Source of the DNA: Falsirhodobacter halotolerans
GTDB taxonomy: Bacteria; Pseudomonadota; Alphaproteobacteria; Rhodobacterales; Rhodobacteraceae
Assembly: GCF_022899245.1 (NCBI RefSeq)
Contig: NZ_JALJAZ010000001.1
Span: 1,333,501-1,397,500, forward strand
DNA: 64,000 nt
Reading direction: 5' to 3'
Shown here: in pieces, positions 31,923 to 44,228 of the stretch
Layout: each line of letters starts with the position of its first letter
How positions within the stretch are numbered: the stretch's first letter is position 1
Made by a program: the position numbers and the translations under genes
Notes under the pieces: model-generated
Database searches by the model: none
Told to the model about the DNA's origin: nothing
Seen by the model: the letters and a program-made list of their open reading frames with translations, nothing else

Positions 31923-33083
31923 TCAGCCCTCTGCCTGCGTGGTGGCCCATCGGCGCGCGCGGGCGTCGGCCTCCTCGATATCCTCCAGCCGCGTGGCGGG
32001 CTGCCCGAAGAACGGATCGCCCGCCGCCTGCTGAAGCGTCTTCTCCACCATGACCGCCATATGGGGAAAGGCAATCCGCCCCGCGATGAAGTGATCCAGC
32101 GCGATCTCCTTCGCGGCGTTCAGGACCGCGCCATGCAGGCCGCGCATGTCCATCACCTCACGCGCCAGGCGCAGGGCCGGAAAGCGCATGTCGTCGGGTG
32201 CGCGAAACTCCAGCGCGCCGATACGGGCCAGATCCAGCCGATCCACCGGCACATGCCGCCGGTCCGGCCAATTCAGCGCGAACCCGATGGCATGACGCAT
32301 GTCCGCCGGCCCAAGATGGGCCAGAAGACCACCATCGGCAAAGCCGACCATGGCATGAACGATGGATTGGGGATGAACCAACACCTCGATCCGCGCAGGC
32401 TCGATATCAAAAAACTCCCGCGTTTCGATAACTTCCAGTGCCTTGTTGAACATGGATGCGCTGTCGATGGAAATGCGCTGCCCCATCGCCCAGCTTGGAT
32501 GCGCCACGGCCTCGGCCAAGGTGGCGTTCGCCATGCGCTCGGCCGTCCATTCGCGAAACGGACCGCCCGACGCGGTAATGATTGCCCTTTCGATACCCGA
32601 TGAAGATGATCCGGCAAGGCATTGGAATATACCGGAATGTTCGCTATCCACCGGCAGGATCGTCGCGCCGGATGCCGCCGCCGTGGCCATCAGCAACGGC
32701 CCCGCCGTCACCAGACTTTCCTTGTTCGCAAGCGCCAGCGTCGTGCCGTGCCGCAAGGCGCGCAGACCGGGCAGAAGACCTGCCGCCCCGACGATGGCCG
32801 ACATGATCCAATCCGCCGGACGGTCCGCCGCCTCGACAATGGCCTCCCGCCCCCCGGCTGCGTCAACCCCCGACCCTGCCAGCGCCTCGCGAAGCTCGGG
32901 CAGACACTCGTCATAGGCCGTGACGGCCACCTCGGCCCGCAATTCACGGGCCATCTGCGCCAGACGGGCCACATTCCGCCCACCGGTGAGCGCGACCGTG
33001 CGGATATCCTCCCGGTGCCGGACAAGATCGAACGTACTTTCCCCGATCGAGCCGGTGGCCCCGAAAATCGAAATTCTACGCAT
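31923..33083 (-). CDS. dxr: 1-deoxy-D-xylulose 5-phosphate reductoisomerase
   Basis: 386 residues. NADPH-binding IFGATGSIGEST, LALANKESLVTAG, and the metal and substrate region PVDSEHSG with TASGGPFR and WAMGQRISIDSASM are all conserved. Second step of the non-mevalonate isoprenoid pathway, supplying precursors for the undecaprenyl synthase encoded upstream. Confidence 0.96.
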   Translation of the reverse strand: MRRISIFGATGSIGESTFDLVRHREDIRTVALTGGRNVARLAQMARELRAEVAVTAYDECLPELREALAGSGVDAAGGREAIVEAADRPADWIMSAIVGAAGLLPGLRALRHGTTLALANKESLVTAGPLLMATAAASGATILPVDSEHSGIFQCLAGSSSSGIERAIITASGGPFREWTAERMANATLAEAVAHPSWAMGQRISIDSASMFNKALEVIETREFFDIEPARIEVLVHPQSIVHAMVGFADGGLLAHLGPADMRHAIGFALNWPDRRHVPVDRLDLARIGALEFRAPDDMRFPALRLAREVMDMRGLHGAVLNAAKEIALDHFIAGRIAFPHMAVMVEKTLQQAAGDPFFGQPATRLEDIEEADARARRWATTQAEG

Positions 33084-33086
33084 GGT

Positions 33087-33883
33087 TCAGATGCCGTTCG
33101 GTATGGGAAGGGGAAAAAGGAGGCCAAGAAGCAGGATGGCCACAACCGCGCCGATCAGCGCGTCGAACCGGTCCAGAACGCCACCATGCCCCGGGATCAG
33201 GCTGGAACTGTCCTTGATCTCCGCCCGCCGCTTGATCCAGCTTTCCGCGATGTCCCCCAGCTGCCCGGCAAAGGCGACGACGGGCGACAGCAGGATCAAC
33301 TCCCACGGTTCGTGCTGGAAGACGACGAAAATCGCGCCGACGATGGCCGCCCCGACCCAGCCCGCAATGGTCCCGGACCAGGTTTTGTTCGGGCTGACCC
33401 GCGGCCAGAATTTCGGGCCGCCCAAGCTGCGCCCGACGAAATATCCCATCACGTCCGACGCGACCACGATGGAGATCAGCCAGATGATCACCGGCGTTCC
33501 CGCCGCGGCCCGCAAATCCACCAGCGTGTACCCCGCAAGCATGATCGCCAAGGCATAGACCATGGAGACCTTGCGATGCCCCATGGCAAAGGTGCAAGCT
33601 GCGGTCGGGACCAGGATCAACGGCAGAAGATAAACTGTCGACGTCACAAGCACCGTGTATAGCGCCAGGCTTCCGATAAGCCCGAGCGCGACCGGCGCCC
33701 AAGGCACGACCGGCCGCTGCATCCGCGCCAGTTCCCATAGCATCAGCCCCGTGAGGATGATCACCAGCCAGGCGAACGTCACGCCGCCCAGCCACACCTC
33801 GATCGCACCGATCGCCAGCATGATCAGGGCCGAGGCCATGCGTTTGGGAAGATCGCCCCAGCGCCCCTGCTTGCCGCTGCGCC

Positions 33884-33887
<4 letters not shown>
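33087..33887 (-). CDS. cdsA: Phosphatidate cytidylyltransferase
   Basis: 266 residues with about seven hydrophobic segments. The C-terminal CTP-binding signature is seen in VGRSLGGPKFWPRVSPNKTWSG and QLGDIAESWIKRRAEIKDSS, ending PGHGGVLDRFD. It makes CDP-diacylglycerol for all phospholipids. ATG 33887 overlaps the uppS stop by 4 nt. Confidence 0.95.
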
Positions 33888-34627
<740 letters not shown>

Positions 34628-34635
34628 GCCGGTCC

Positions 34636-35199
34636 TCAGACCTGCATGATTTCCTGTTGTTTTTGTTCCAGCGCCTTGTCGACATTGGCGATCGCCTTGT
34701 CGGTCAGGGACTGAACCTCGTCCGACCACATCTTCTGGTCATCCTCGGCCATGCCCGCCGTCTTCGCCTTCTTGATCTGGTCCATCCCGTCGCGCCGCAC
34801 GTTGCGGATCGCGACGCGGGTCTGTTCGGCATAGCCGGCGGCAACCTTGGTCAGCTCCCGGCGGCGCTCCTCGTTCAGTTCGGGAATGGGCAGGCGGATC
34901 AGCGGTCCGTCCACCACCGGATTGATGCCGATGCCGGATTCGCGGATCGCCTTCTCCACCTTGCCGATCATGCCCTTGTCCCAGACGTTGATCACGACCA
35001 TCCGCGGCTCCGGCACGTTGACCGTCCCCAGCTGGTTGACCGGCGTCATCTGGCCGTAGGCATCGACCTGGATCGGGTCCAGAATGGCACCCGAGGCGCG
35101 TCCGGTCCGCAACGAGCCGAATTCCACCCGCAGGGAAGCGATCGCGCCGTCCATACGGCGTTCAATTCCATCAAGGTCGATTTCAAGATCGTCGGACAT
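34636..35199 (-). CDS. frr: Ribosome recycling factor
   Basis: 187 residues, the two-domain RRF fold. [24 protein letters not shown]-type [35 protein letters not shown] and [16 protein letters not shown] are conserved. Splits post-termination ribosomes with EF-G. Follows pyrH by 79 nt, the gap containing a CGGGGCT/AGCCCCG hairpin. Confidence 0.97.
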   Translation of the reverse strand: MSDDLEIDLDGIERRMDGAIASLRVEFGSLRTGRASGAILDPIQVDAYGQMTPVNQLGTVNVPEPRMVVINVWDKGMIGKVEKAIRESGIGINPVVDGPLIRLPIPELNEERRRELTKVAAGYAEQTRVAIRNVRRDGMDQIKKAKTAGMAEDDQKMWSDEVQSLTDKAIANVDKALEQKQQEIMQV

Positions 35200-35278
35200 C
35201 GGGACTTCCTTCCACAGTGCGGGCCGCCCGCGCGGCCATTCGGGGCTTCATATCAGCCCCGCAACAGATGGTATAGTC

Positions 35279-36010
35279 TTAGCCGTGAACGCGGGTATAG
35301 GTTCCCTCGCCGCGCAGGATGCCGCAGAACCCGCCCGGTTCGTCCAGCGAAAAGACGATGATGGGCAGATGGTTGTCACGGGCCAACGCGATGGCCGAGG
35401 CGTCCATCACCCCCAGATGCTTCTGCAGCACCTCGTCATAGCTGACATTGTCATAGCGGCGGGCGTCGGAATGCTTGGCCGGGTCGCGGTCATAGACGCC
35501 GTCCACCTTGGTGCCCTTGAAGATCGCCTGACAGGCCATCTCGCTGGCACGCAGGGTCGCGGCGGTGTCCGTCGTGAAATAGGGGTTTCCGGTTCCGGCC
35601 GCGAAGATGCAGACCCGTTTTTTCTCAAGATGCCGGACGGCGCGACGGCGGATATAGGGTTCGCAGACCTGATCCATCGGAATCGCGCTGATCACGCGTG
35701 TGTGGATGTCCAGCGATTCCAGCGCGGCCTGCATGGCCAGCGCGTTCATCACCGTGGCCAACATGCCCATGTAATCGGCGGTGGTCCGCTCCATCCCCTG
35801 GGCCGATCCTTGCAGCCCGCGGAAGATGTTGCCCCCGCCGATGACCATGCAGATCTCCACCCCCAGATCGTGAACCGACTTCACCTCCTGGGCGATGCGG
35901 GCCACAGTGGGGGGGTTGAGGCCGAATCCCTGATCCCCCATCAGCGCCTCGCCAGAGATCTTCAGCATGACGCGTTTGTAGGTGACGGGGGCGACGGCGA
36001 TCTGGGACAT
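35279..36010 (-). CDS. pyrH: Uridylate kinase
   Basis: 243 residues, hexameric UMP kinase of the amino acid kinase fold. [23 protein letters not shown], the uridine-binding [14 protein letters not shown] and [13 protein letters not shown] are all in place. First gene of the envelope series on this strand. In many bacteria rpsB-tsf precede it directly; here they lie 11 kb away. Divergent from miaA. Confidence 0.97.
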   Translation of the reverse strand: MSQIAVAPVTYKRVMLKISGEALMGDQGFGLNPPTVARIAQEVKSVHDLGVEICMVIGGGNIFRGLQGSAQGMERTTADYMGMLATVMNALAMQAALESLDIHTRVISAIPMDQVCEPYIRRRAVRHLEKKRVCIFAAGTGNPYFTTDTAATLRASEMACQAIFKGTKVDGVYDRDPAKHSDARRYDNVSYDEVLQKHLGVMDASAIALARDNHLPIIVFSLDEPGGFCGILRGEGTYTRVHG

Positions 36011-36101
36011 GTGCGGCTTTCATCGGCGGGGGTTTACTTCGCCTGAAAATGTCGGAAAACGCGGCAGGTTACAACCACGGGCAGCAGATTGACGGCGGGG
36101 A

Positions 36102-36980
36102 ATGGCTGACAGCGGGCACAGCGGCATCATCGCGGGGTTGGACCCGACGCAGCCCGTGCTGATCGCGGGGCCGACCGCCAGCGGCAAATCGGCGCTGGCC
36201 GCGCGGATCGTGGCCGAACAGGGCGGCGTGATCGTCAATGCCGATGCGCTTCAGGTCTATGCCAACTGGCGCATTCTGACCGCCCGCCCGACCGAACCCG
36301 AGGAAGCTGCCCTGCCCCACGCCCTTTACGGCCATGTCGGGCGAGACCAGACCTATTCCACCGGCCACTGGCTGCGCGACGTGGCCGCGCTGGATGCGGG
36401 CCTGCGGCCCGTCATCGTCGGCGGCACCGGCCTTTATTTCATGGCGCTGACCGAAGGTCTGGCCGACATTCCTGCGACCCCGCCCGACGTAAGGGCCTTG
36501 GGCGACGGGCTGAGCCTGTCCCAGCTTATCAACGCATTGGACCCGCGCACGGCGGCCCATATCGACCTGAACAACCGCGCCCGCGTCCAGCGCGCGTGGG
36601 AGGTGCTGACCGCGACCGGACGTCCCTTGCGCGACTGGCAGGACGACACCGGACCGCCCCTGTACCCCCGCGCCGCCGTCGCAGCCTTCGTCCTGCGGCC
36701 CGAACCCGAATGGCTGAACGCCCGCATCGACCGCCGGTTCGATCAGATGATGGCCGACGGTGCCTTGGACGAAGCGCGCCGCGAGGAGCCGACCTTCAAT
36801 CCCACCCGCCCCTCGTCCCGCGCGATCGGGGCGCCGGAGTTGATCGCAGCACTTCGGGGGGACATCCTGCTGTCCGACGCGGTGGCCCGTGCGAAGCTGG
36901 CCAGCCGACAATACGCCAAACGCCAGCGGACGTGGTTCCGCAGCCGGATGCGCGACTGGACCGAAGTCACCCTTCCCTGA
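36102..36980 (+). CDS. miaA: tRNA dimethylallyltransferase
   Basis: 292 residues. P-loop [22 protein letters not shown] (DSxQ-type motif), [11 protein letters not shown] and the C-terminal [12 protein letters not shown]. It prenylates A37 of tRNAs reading UNN codons, using the isoprenoid made through dxr. ATG 36102 follows a weak GGGGA signal. The gene is divergent from pyrH. Confidence 0.94.
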   Translation: MADSGHSGIIAGLDPTQPVLIAGPTASGKSALAARIVAEQGGVIVNADALQVYANWRILTARPTEPEEAALPHALYGHVGRDQTYSTGHWLRDVAALDAGLRPVIVGGTGLYFMALTEGLADIPATPPDVRALGDGLSLSQLINALDPRTAAHIDLNNRARVQRAWEVLTATGRPLRDWQDDTGPPLYPRAAVAAFVLRPEPEWLNARIDRRFDQMMADGALDEARREEPTFNPTRPSSRAIGAPELIAALRGDILLSDAVARAKLASRQYAKRQRTWFRSRMRDWTEVTLP

Positions 36981-37142
36981 CGCCCGGAATACGGACGGCG
37001 CTTCCATGCGCGACATGGCGCGCGTTTCGGCGGGATTTCCCCGGACACCTCTTGCCGCGCCTCAATCGACCCTACCTTTGTCATGGGCGGCGCGTGCGAC
37101 ACAGCGCGGCCAGGGGAGCAGTCAGGGACACCACACCGCAGC

Positions 37143-38774
37143 ATGGCACGTATCCATCCCTTCGCCCGAACCCATGCCCAAGCCCTGCAGACCGGTCACC
37201 TGTCCCGGCGCGAGTTTCTGGCACGCGTCACGGCCCTGGGAATAGCGGCCCCTTCGGCGCTGGCGCTGATAGGAGAGCGGGCGGCGGCGCAAGGGGGGCC
37301 CGCCCCGGTGCGCGGGGGGACGTTGCGGATGCAGATGGCGACCTTGCCATTGTGCGATCCTCGTCTGGCCGACTGGCCCGAAATCGGCAACGTCCTGCGC
37401 GGCTGGTTGGAGCCTTTGGTGAATTACACCCCCGACGGCGGTTTCGAGGGCGTCCTGCTGCAAGATTGGGAGATGAACGACACGGCCACCACCCTGACCC
37501 TGCGGGTGCGGCGGGGGATCAGCTGGTCGAACGGGGATCCGCTGATTGCCGAACATATCCGTTTCAACCTGCGGCGTTGGGCCGATGGTGGGGTGCCCGG
37601 CAACGGCATGGCCGCCCTGATGCGCGCCCTTCAGAGCGAGGGCCGGCTGGACGAGGATGCGGTAACGGTAAAGGACGATCACACGCTGCACCTGACCTTG
37701 CGTCACCCCGATGCCACGTTGATCGCCGCCTTTTCGGAATATACGGCGCTGGTGGTGCATCCCTCCTATGACGGGGCGGATCCCGCGGTGGGCCCCTTGG
37801 GCACCGGCCCCTATCTGCCTGTGGAGAACGAGGTCGGAACCCGGCAGGTCCTCGAACGCGATGCCGCGCGACCATGGTGGGGGACGGCGGTTTTCGGCGG
37901 CCCGTGGCTGGACCGGATCGAATATATCGACAGTGGGGCCGGCGCGGCCCGGTCCCTGGATTTCGCGCAGCGTAACCTGATCGACGCGGTGGATCAAAGC
38001 GTGGGGGACGCGGTGCCGCAGTTCGACGGAATCGGTTGGGTGCGGTCCGAGGTGGCGTCGGCCGCGACGCTGGCCGTGCGGTTCCGGCAGGATCTGCCGC
38101 AGTTCTCAGACCGCCGGATTCGCCGCGCGCTTCAACAGGCGGTCAGCAACGTCACGGTGCGCGACATCGCGGCCCCCGGAATGACCGTGGGCGAAAACCA
38201 CCACGTCGCCCCAGTTCAGCCCGACTATGCCCCGCTGCCCCCGACAGAGCACGACCCCGAGGGGGCGCTAGCGCTTTTGCAGGACAGTCTGACAGCCCCC
38301 CTGACGCTGGTATCCCTGGATGACGCGTGGCAGGCCCTGACCTGCGACGCGGTGGCGGCCCAGTTGAATGACGCCGGAATTGCGGTGGAACGCAAGATCG
38401 AACCCGGCCATGCCTATTGGCCCCAATGGCGCGATTATCCGTTTTCAGGAACAAGTTGGACCATGCGTCCCTTGGGGGTGCAGGTGCTGCAACTCGCCTA
38501 TCGCAGCGGCGCGGCATGGAACGAGACGGGATTTGCCAACGACGCCTTCGATGCCGATCTGGACACGGCCCTCGGCATTGCCGACCCCGACGCCCGCAAG
38601 GTCATCATGGCGCGGCTGGAACGGACGCTGCAGGACGAAGGCGTGTTGATCCAACCATTCTGGCGGACGTTGATGCGCCACACCTCGCCGCGCGTGCATG
38701 GGGCCGACATCCAGCCGACGCTGGTGCACCGGCATCACGAATGGTGGATCGATCCCCCGGCCGACGCGCCTTAG
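37143..38774 (+). CDS. ABC transporter substrate-binding protein, family 5, Tat-type signal
   Basis: About 543 residues. SRREFLARV followed by a hydrophobic run and an AAAQ cleavage site is a twin-arginine signal. The mature part is a DppA/OppA-like two-lobe binding protein ([39 protein letters not shown]). It should capture peptides or another bulky ligand in the periplasm. No permease or ATPase genes are next to it. ATG 37143 puts the signal near the N-terminus. Its TAG interlocks with the der stop in TTAG. Confidence 0.85.
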   Translation: MARIHPFARTHAQALQTGHLSRREFLARVTALGIAAPSALALIGERAAAQGGPAPVRGGTLRMQMATLPLCDPRLADWPEIGNVLRGWLEPLVNYTPDGGFEGVLLQDWEMNDTATTLTLRVRRGISWSNGDPLIAEHIRFNLRRWADGGVPGNGMAALMRALQSEGRLDEDAVTVKDDHTLHLTLRHPDATLIAAFSEYTALVVHPSYDGADPAVGPLGTGPYLPVENEVGTRQVLERDAARPWWGTAVFGGPWLDRIEYIDSGAGAARSLDFAQRNLIDAVDQSVGDAVPQFDGIGWVRSEVASAATLAVRFRQDLPQFSDRRIRRALQQAVSNVTVRDIAAPGMTVGENHHVAPVQPDYAPLPPTEHDPEGALALLQDSLTAPLTLVSLDDAWQALTCDAVAAQLNDAGIAVERKIEPGHAYWPQWRDYPFSGTSWTMRPLGVQVLQLAYRSGAAWNETGFANDAFDADLDTALGIADPDARKVIMARLERTLQDEGVLIQPFWRTLMRHTSPRVHGADIQPTLVHRHHEWWIDPPADAP

Positions 38775-40237
38775 GGCTTCTTCTTGTCCAGGTGTTTCCG
38801 CAGCCGCGACGGCGTGCCGAAGTTCTTCTTGTCCTTATAGGGGTTCTTGTCCCCCTGCCCGCGCAAGGTCAGGCGGATCGGCGTGCCCGGCATGTCGAAG
38901 TGATCGCGCAGCCCGTTCACAAGATAGCGTTTGTAGCTGTCGGGAACCATGTCCTGATGGCTGCACATCACGATGAAGCCCGGCGGGCGGGTTTTCACCT
39001 GGGTCATATAGCGCATCTTGATCCGGCGGCCGCCCGGCGCGGGCGGCGGATGCGCCTCGGTCATCGCCCCCAACCACGAATTCAGGCGGGCGGTTGGAAT
39101 GCGACGGTTCCAGATGTCATGGGCGCGCAGGATGGCATCGTGCAGCCGCTCCAGCCCCCGACCCGTCTTGGCCGACACGGTGATCAATGGCGCACCGCGA
39201 AGCTGCGGCAGAAGGCGGTCAAACATCTCCTTCAATTCGGCCAGCTTGTCCTGCTTGTCGTCCTCAAGATCCCATTTGTTGACGGCGACCACGACCGCGC
39301 GGCCCTCGGTCTCCGCGAAATCGGCGATGCGAAGGTCCTGCTGTTCAAAGGGGATCTCGACATCCAGAAGGACCACCACCACCTCAGCGAAGCGCACGGC
39401 CCGCAGACCATCCGCCACCGAAAGCTTTTCAACCTTGTCGTTGATCTTGGCCTTCTTGCGCATTCCGGCCGTATCGAAAATACGGATCGGGGTGCCGTTC
39501 CAATCCGAACGGACCGAGATCGCATCCCGCGTGATCCCCGCCTCCGGCCCCGTCAGAAGGCGGTCCTGACGGATGATCTTGTTGATCAGCGTCGATTTTC
39601 CGGCATTCGGGCGCCCGATCACCGCAATCTGCAGGGGATGCTTTTCCGTCGGTTTGTGGGCGTCGGGATCGTCTTCATCCTCGGAGCCTTCGGGCACGTC
39701 CACGTCGATGATGGGGGCGTCCGCCTCGGCCCGTTCGGCAAACCCGTCGGAAATCGGGCGCAGGACATCGTAAAGGTCGTCCATCCCTTCGCCATGTTCA
39801 GCAGAGAGGCGGATCGGCTCGCCCAATCCCAAGCTCCACGCTTCGATCGCGCCACCGTCGCCCGCCTTGCCCTCGGCTTTGTTCACGCCAAGGATCACAT
39901 GGGCGTTCTTGCGGCGCAGGATATCGGCAAACACCTCGTCCTGGGACGTGACACCGACCCGTCCGTCGATCAGGAACAGGCAGACATCGGCCATTTCCAC
40001 CGCACGTTCGGTCAGACGGCGCATCCGGCCCTGCAGGCTGTCATCCGTGGCATCCTCCAGACCCGCCGTGTCGATCACGGTGAATCGCAGATCGACCAGC
40101 CGCGCATCCCCTTCGCGCAGGTCGCGGGTGACGCCGGGCTGGTCATCGACCAGCGCCAGCCGCTTGCCGACCAGACGGTTGAACAGCGTCGATTTGCCCA
40201 CATTGGGCCGTCCGACGATCGCGAGGGTGAAACTCAT
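38771..40237 (-). CDS. der: Ribosome-associated GTPase Der (EngA)
   Basis: 488 residues with two tandem G domains: [16 protein letters not shown] and NKAEGK in the first, [17 protein letters not shown] and NKWD in the second. A C-terminal KH-like domain follows ([17 protein letters not shown]). Needed for 50S subunit maturation. It follows bamB on the same strand by 43 nt. Confidence 0.97.
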   Translation of the reverse strand: MSFTLAIVGRPNVGKSTLFNRLVGKRLALVDDQPGVTRDLREGDARLVDLRFTVIDTAGLEDATDDSLQGRMRRLTERAVEMADVCLFLIDGRVGVTSQDEVFADILRRKNAHVILGVNKAEGKAGDGGAIEAWSLGLGEPIRLSAEHGEGMDDLYDVLRPISDGFAERAEADAPIIDVDVPEGSEDEDDPDAHKPTEKHPLQIAVIGRPNAGKSTLINKIIRQDRLLTGPEAGITRDAISVRSDWNGTPIRIFDTAGMRKKAKINDKVEKLSVADGLRAVRFAEVVVVLLDVEIPFEQQDLRIADFAETEGRAVVVAVNKWDLEDDKQDKLAELKEMFDRLLPQLRGAPLITVSAKTGRGLERLHDAILRAHDIWNRRIPTARLNSWLGAMTEAHPPPAPGGRRIKMRYMTQVKTRPPGFIVMCSHQDMVPDSYKRYLVNGLRDHFDMPGTPIRLTLRGQGDKNPYKDKKNFGTPSRLRKHLDKKKP

Positions 40238-40280
40238 GCCGAAATCCTTCCGAAGGGCCGGGGTCTAACCCGTCCGTGCG

Positions 40281-41615
40281 TCAACGGAAAGCGTTAAGTT
40301 GCCCGTCCGCGCCCACGACATAAAGAACGCCGCCCGCCACCGCCGGCTGGGCGGCCGCCCCGTCGGGAATGGCCAGACTGCCGACCAGCGCCCCGTCGGT
40401 GGGCGAGAAGAAGCGCAGCTGGCCATCGCCCGAGGCGACGACGATCCGCCCCCCCGCGATGACCGGCCCGTAATGCGGGGTGATCGCGTTGCGCCGTTTG
40501 ATGCGGTCGGCGGTGTAATACGGCATGGGCTGGGACCAGATCGTCTCGCCCGTGCGGGCGTCCAGACGAACCAGATGCGCCTCGTCCGAGATCAGGAAAA
40601 CCGAGTTGCCGCCCACGGCCACGGGGCCGTACGCCCCCTCTTTCGCGGCCCACAGGCGGTTCCCGGTGCCGCGATCAAGGGCGACCGTGCTGCCGGCCTG
40701 ATTGCCGATATAGACGGTGTTGCCCGACACGACCGGATCGGCGGTGATGTCGGGGATCAGGGCATAGCTGCGTCCGCGCCGCTGCCCCGCCACGGCGGAA
40801 TTCCACAGTCTTGCGCCGCTTTGCCGCAGCACGGTCTGCACCTCTCCGGTGGAGAACGGGAAGATGATGTTCGACCCGGCGACGGCGGGCGAGGCGGTAC
40901 CCAGCATTCCCGCCACCTCGGACGTGCCCATCAGCGTCCAGTCCACACGCCCGTTGCCGGCATCCACCGCCCAGCCGGTGCCGTCGCGGGCCACGACATA
41001 GACCTTGCCCGAATCATAGGTCGGGGCGCCGGTGGCCGGCGCGCCCAGACGTTGCCGCCAGATCACCGCCCCCGAGGTTACGTCCAGCGCGATCAGCTCG
41101 CCATATCCGGTAGTCGCGAACACACGCCCGCCCCCGATCGCAAGCCCGCCGCCCGAAATCTGCGAGCGTTCGCCCGCAGGACGAAGCGAGGTGGTCCACA
41201 GCTTCTGCCCGCCCGACGACACCGCCGTCAGCATCCCCCCGGCATCCATCGCGAAAACGCGGCCGTCCGCCGCCACCGGCGCGGCCGAGATGCGCTGGCG
41301 CTTCCCGTTGCCCGCGCCGATATCCACGCTCCAGATCCGCGACGGTTGGGCCGACAGGGCCACATGGCCGGACAGATGCTGGGCGTTGCCGCCGCGATGG
41401 GTCCAGTTCGTGCTTTGCGCCGCAGGCAGGGCGATGGGCGCCGCGCGGTTCAGCGTCCGGCCCGTCGTGTCCACGGGCGTCGGGTTGGACGCGGTGGGGA
41501 CACTGGCCTCAAGCGGCGCGCGCACGTCGAAACGCTGCCCCGGCAGGGTCTCCTCGCGCTGGCAGGCCATCAGCGCCAAGGTTGCCATCGCCACGAAGCC
41601 GGTCGTTGCCTTCAT
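40281..41615 (-). CDS. bamB: Outer membrane assembly lipoprotein BamB, beta-propeller
   Basis: About 444 residues. The lipoprotein signal MKATTGFVAMATLALMAC gives a lipid-modified Cys18. The rest consists of PQQ-type beta-propeller blades (YDSGKVYVVARDGTGWAVDAGNG, NTVYIGNQAGSTVALDRGTG, GVLYVVGADGQLNAF). It docks on BamA. ATG 41615 is chosen for the lipobox and a GGAAGGGA signal. Order TPR protein, bamB, der is conserved in Proteobacteria. Confidence 0.9.
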   Translation of the reverse strand: MKATTGFVAMATLALMACQREETLPGQRFDVRAPLEASVPTASNPTPVDTTGRTLNRAAPIALPAAQSTNWTHRGGNAQHLSGHVALSAQPSRIWSVDIGAGNGKRQRISAAPVAADGRVFAMDAGGMLTAVSSGGQKLWTTSLRPAGERSQISGGGLAIGGGRVFATTGYGELIALDVTSGAVIWRQRLGAPATGAPTYDSGKVYVVARDGTGWAVDAGNGRVDWTLMGTSEVAGMLGTASPAVAGSNIIFPFSTGEVQTVLRQSGARLWNSAVAGQRRGRSYALIPDITADPVVSGNTVYIGNQAGSTVALDRGTGNRLWAAKEGAYGPVAVGGNSVFLISDEAHLVRLDARTGETIWSQPMPYYTADRIKRRNAITPHYGPVIAGGRIVVASGDGQLRFFSPTDGALVGSLAIPDGAAAQPAVAGGVLYVVGADGQLNAFR

Positions 41616-41631
41616 CGCCCTGTCCCTTCCC

Positions 41632-42282
41632 TTATTCCGCCGCAGGGGTCTCGCCCCCCAGAACGGCCGCCATCTGTTCCGCCCGCTGGCGCAAGCCCAT
41701 GGGCGCATCCTGTTCGGTCGTCAGCGATTGAAGCGTTTCGATCGCCCCCGCCGTATCGCCGCCCTCGACCTGCAGATAGGCCATCTGTTCCTGCGCCAAG
41801 GCGCGATAGGGTTGGCCCGGTCCGGTCAGGGGCGTCAGAAGCGCGCGGCGTTCGTCCAGCGGCAGATCGGGCCCGGCCACGATCACCTTCCGCAGAACGG
41901 CCAGATCGTGATAGACAGGGGGCAGATCCCCGCGCGCGATCACCTGGTCCAGCGCGGCCAACGTCGCCGCCTTGTCCTGCCCCGGATCGGACGCCGCCAT
42001 CAGCCCCTGGATCGCGCCCCGCAAGCCCTCGGGCAGATCGCCCTGCAACTCCGCGCGACGCTCCTCGGGCGTGCCTGCGTCCAGCGCGGCCAGCATCCGG
42101 TCCCCGAACTGGCGGGACGCCTCAAGATTCTCGCGCCGCTGCCATTCGTTCCACGCAGCCCCGCCCGCAATGGCCACGACCACGACCGCCGCGATCCAGC
42201 CATAGCGTTTTAGGGCGCCGAACAGACGGTCGCGCCGCAATTCGCTTGCGACTTCGTTCATGAAGTTGTCGGAGTTGCTCAC
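41632..42282 (-). CDS. TPR membrane protein (YfgM-like)
   Basis: 216 residues. A cytoplasmic N-terminus (EVASELRRDRLFGALKRYGW), one transmembrane helix (IAAVVVVAIAGGAAW) and a periplasmic part with TPR-like helices rich in Ala, Leu and Gln. In E. coli the yfgM product, next to bamB, is an ancillary SecYEG/periplasmic chaperone-network subunit; the neighbour order is the same here. Stop lies 16 nt before the bamB start. Confidence 0.82.
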   Translation of the reverse strand: MSNSDNFMNEVASELRRDRLFGALKRYGWIAAVVVVAIAGGAAWNEWQRRENLEASRQFGDRMLAALDAGTPEERRAELQGDLPEGLRGAIQGLMAASDPGQDKAATLAALDQVIARGDLPPVYHDLAVLRKVIVAGPDLPLDERRALLTPLTGPGQPYRALAQEQMAYLQVEGGDTAGAIETLQSLTTEQDAPMGLRQRAEQMAAVLGGETPAAE

Positions 42283-42312
42283 GAAATCGGCCCTCGCTCT
42301 TTGTCGTCCGTC

Positions 42313-44151
42313 TTACACAGGTTCGGGCGGGATTGCCAAGCCCGCAGCGGGGGCAAGCGACGCGTCCTCGGCGGACTGGTGCGCCCAAAGTCCGGCATAG
42401 CGCCCGCCAAGCGTCAGGAGTTCGGCGTGACGCCCCTGCTCCACCACGCGGCCGGCATCCATCACAAGGATCAGATCCGCCTCGGCCACGGTGGAAAGCC
42501 GGTGGGCGATGGTCACCACCGTCCGCCCTTGCGACATCTGGCGCAGGCTGTCCTGAATGTCGCGCTCCGTCCCCGTATCAAGGGCCGAGGTCGCCTCGTC
42601 CAGCAGCAGGATCGGCGGGTTCTTCAGGATCGTGCGGGCGATGCCGACGCGCTGCTTTTCCCCGCCAGAAAGCTTCAGACCCCGTTCGCCCACGGCCGTG
42701 TCATACCCGTCCGGCAGCGAGAGGATGAAGTCGTGGATACGGGCGGCGCGGGCGGCGGCGAAGATTTCCTCCTCCGTCGCGTCCGCCCGGCCATAGGCGA
42801 TGTTGTAGCGGATGGTGTCGTTGAACAAAACCGTGTCCTGCGGCACCACCCCGATCGCATCGTGCAGGCTTTGCTGCGTGATGTCGCGCACATCCTGCCC
42901 GTCAATCCGAACCGCCCCGCCCGTCACATCGTAAAAGCGGAACAGCAGCCGCCCGATGGTGGACTTTCCCGCCCCGGACGGACCGACCAAGGCAACGGTC
43001 ATCCCCGGCTCGGCCACGAAGGAAAGGCCGCGCAAGATCGGGCGTTCGGCATCGTAGCCGAAGGCCACATCGTCAAACTCGATCCGACCGCCGCGCGTGT
43101 GCAAATCGGGCGCCCCGCTTTTGTCCACGATCTCAGCCGGTTGGCCCAGAAGGCCGAACATCTGGCCCATGTCGACCAATGCCTGACGAATTTCGCGATA
43201 AACGGTGCCAAGGAAGCCCAAGGGCAAGGTGATCTGGATCATATAGGCGTTGACCATCACGAAATTGCCCACGGTCAGCGTGCCCGCCGACACCCCCTGC
43301 GCCGCCATCACCATCACGGTGGCCAGACCTGCGCTGATGATGGCCGTCTGCCCCATGTTCAACCAGGCCAGACTTTGCCCCGTGCGGACGGCGGCCCGTT
43401 CGTATCCCGCCATCGCGGTGTCGTAACGCTCGGCCTCCCGCCGTTCCGCACCGAAATACTTGACCGTCTCGAAGTTCAGCAGACTGTCGATGGCCTTCTG
43501 ATTGGCATCGTTGTCGCTGTTGTTCATCTCCTGCCGGATACGGACGCGCAGTTCGGTCACCTTCAGCGTGAAGGTCACATAGGCGGCCACCGTCGCCACC
43601 ACCACCAGCATGTAGACCACGCCGAACATCACCCAGAAGATGATCGCGACCAGCGCCAGCTCCAGAATCAGCGGCGCGATGGAAAAGACGAGGAATCGCA
43701 GCAGGAACTCGACGCCCTTCACCCCGCGCTCCATCACCCGCGACAGGCTGCCCGTGCGCCGCATGATGTGATAGCGCAGGGACAGGCTGTGAATGTGGCC
43801 GAACGTTTCCAGCGCCAGCTTGCGCAGCGCCCGCTGGCCCACCCGCACGAAGATCAGGTCGCGAATTTCGCCAAAGGCCACGCCCCCGAACCGGGCAAGG
43901 CCATAGGCGACCGTGAGGCCCACGGCGCCCAGCATCAGGGCGGTTCCGGCCTCCGGCGCCTCGCCCCCCAGCACGTCCACCGCCGCCTTGTAGATCATCG
44001 GCGTCGTGACCGAGACCAGCTTGGCCGTGACAAGGAACAGCATCGCAAAGACGACACGGCGCTTGACCCACCCCTCGCCCTTCGGCCACAGGTAGGGGGC
44101 TACGCGCAGGATGGTGTGCCAGCCGCTGCTGGATGTGTCGTTCGGGCTCAT
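42313..44151 (-). CDS. Atm1-type ABC exporter (fused permease-ATPase)
   Basis: 612 residues. Six transmembrane helices (about residues 25-320) are followed by an ATPase domain with GPSGAGKST, the signature LSGGEKQRVGIAR, LLLDEATSALD and the H-loop IAHRLST. The wording KLVSVTTPMIYKAAVDVL and QALVDMGQMFGLL is typical of bacterial Atm1/ABCB7, which exports glutathione-linked sulfur or metal conjugates. AAGGAG precedes ATG 44151. Substrate inferred from family only. Confidence 0.88.
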   Translation of the reverse strand: MSPNDTSSSGWHTILRVAPYLWPKGEGWVKRRVVFAMLFLVTAKLVSVTTPMIYKAAVDVLGGEAPEAGTALMLGAVGLTVAYGLARFGGVAFGEIRDLIFVRVGQRALRKLALETFGHIHSLSLRYHIMRRTGSLSRVMERGVKGVEFLLRFLVFSIAPLILELALVAIIFWVMFGVVYMLVVVATVAAYVTFTLKVTELRVRIRQEMNNSDNDANQKAIDSLLNFETVKYFGAERREAERYDTAMAGYERAAVRTGQSLAWLNMGQTAIISAGLATVMVMAAQGVSAGTLTVGNFVMVNAYMIQITLPLGFLGTVYREIRQALVDMGQMFGLLGQPAEIVDKSGAPDLHTRGGRIEFDDVAFGYDAERPILRGLSFVAEPGMTVALVGPSGAGKSTIGRLLFRFYDVTGGAVRIDGQDVRDITQQSLHDAIGVVPQDTVLFNDTIRYNIAYGRADATEEEIFAAARAARIHDFILSLPDGYDTAVGERGLKLSGGEKQRVGIARTILKNPPILLLDEATSALDTGTERDIQDSLRQMSQGRTVVTIAHRLSTVAEADLILVMDAGRVVEQGRHAELLTLGGRYAGLWAHQSAEDASLAPAAGLAIPPEPV

Positions 44152-44228
44152 CTCGATCTCCTTGAACCGGCGTCTTACGCCCGTTCACGGGGGCACACCA
44201 GCCCATGCCCCGATCACGAGGTTTGTCC

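Noticed and set aside
35241-35261. CGGGGCT/AGCCCCG hairpin between pyrH and frr as a terminator
   Set aside because: No T-run follows on the minus strand, and frr is expected to be cotranscribed with pyrH; possibly a processing or stability element only.
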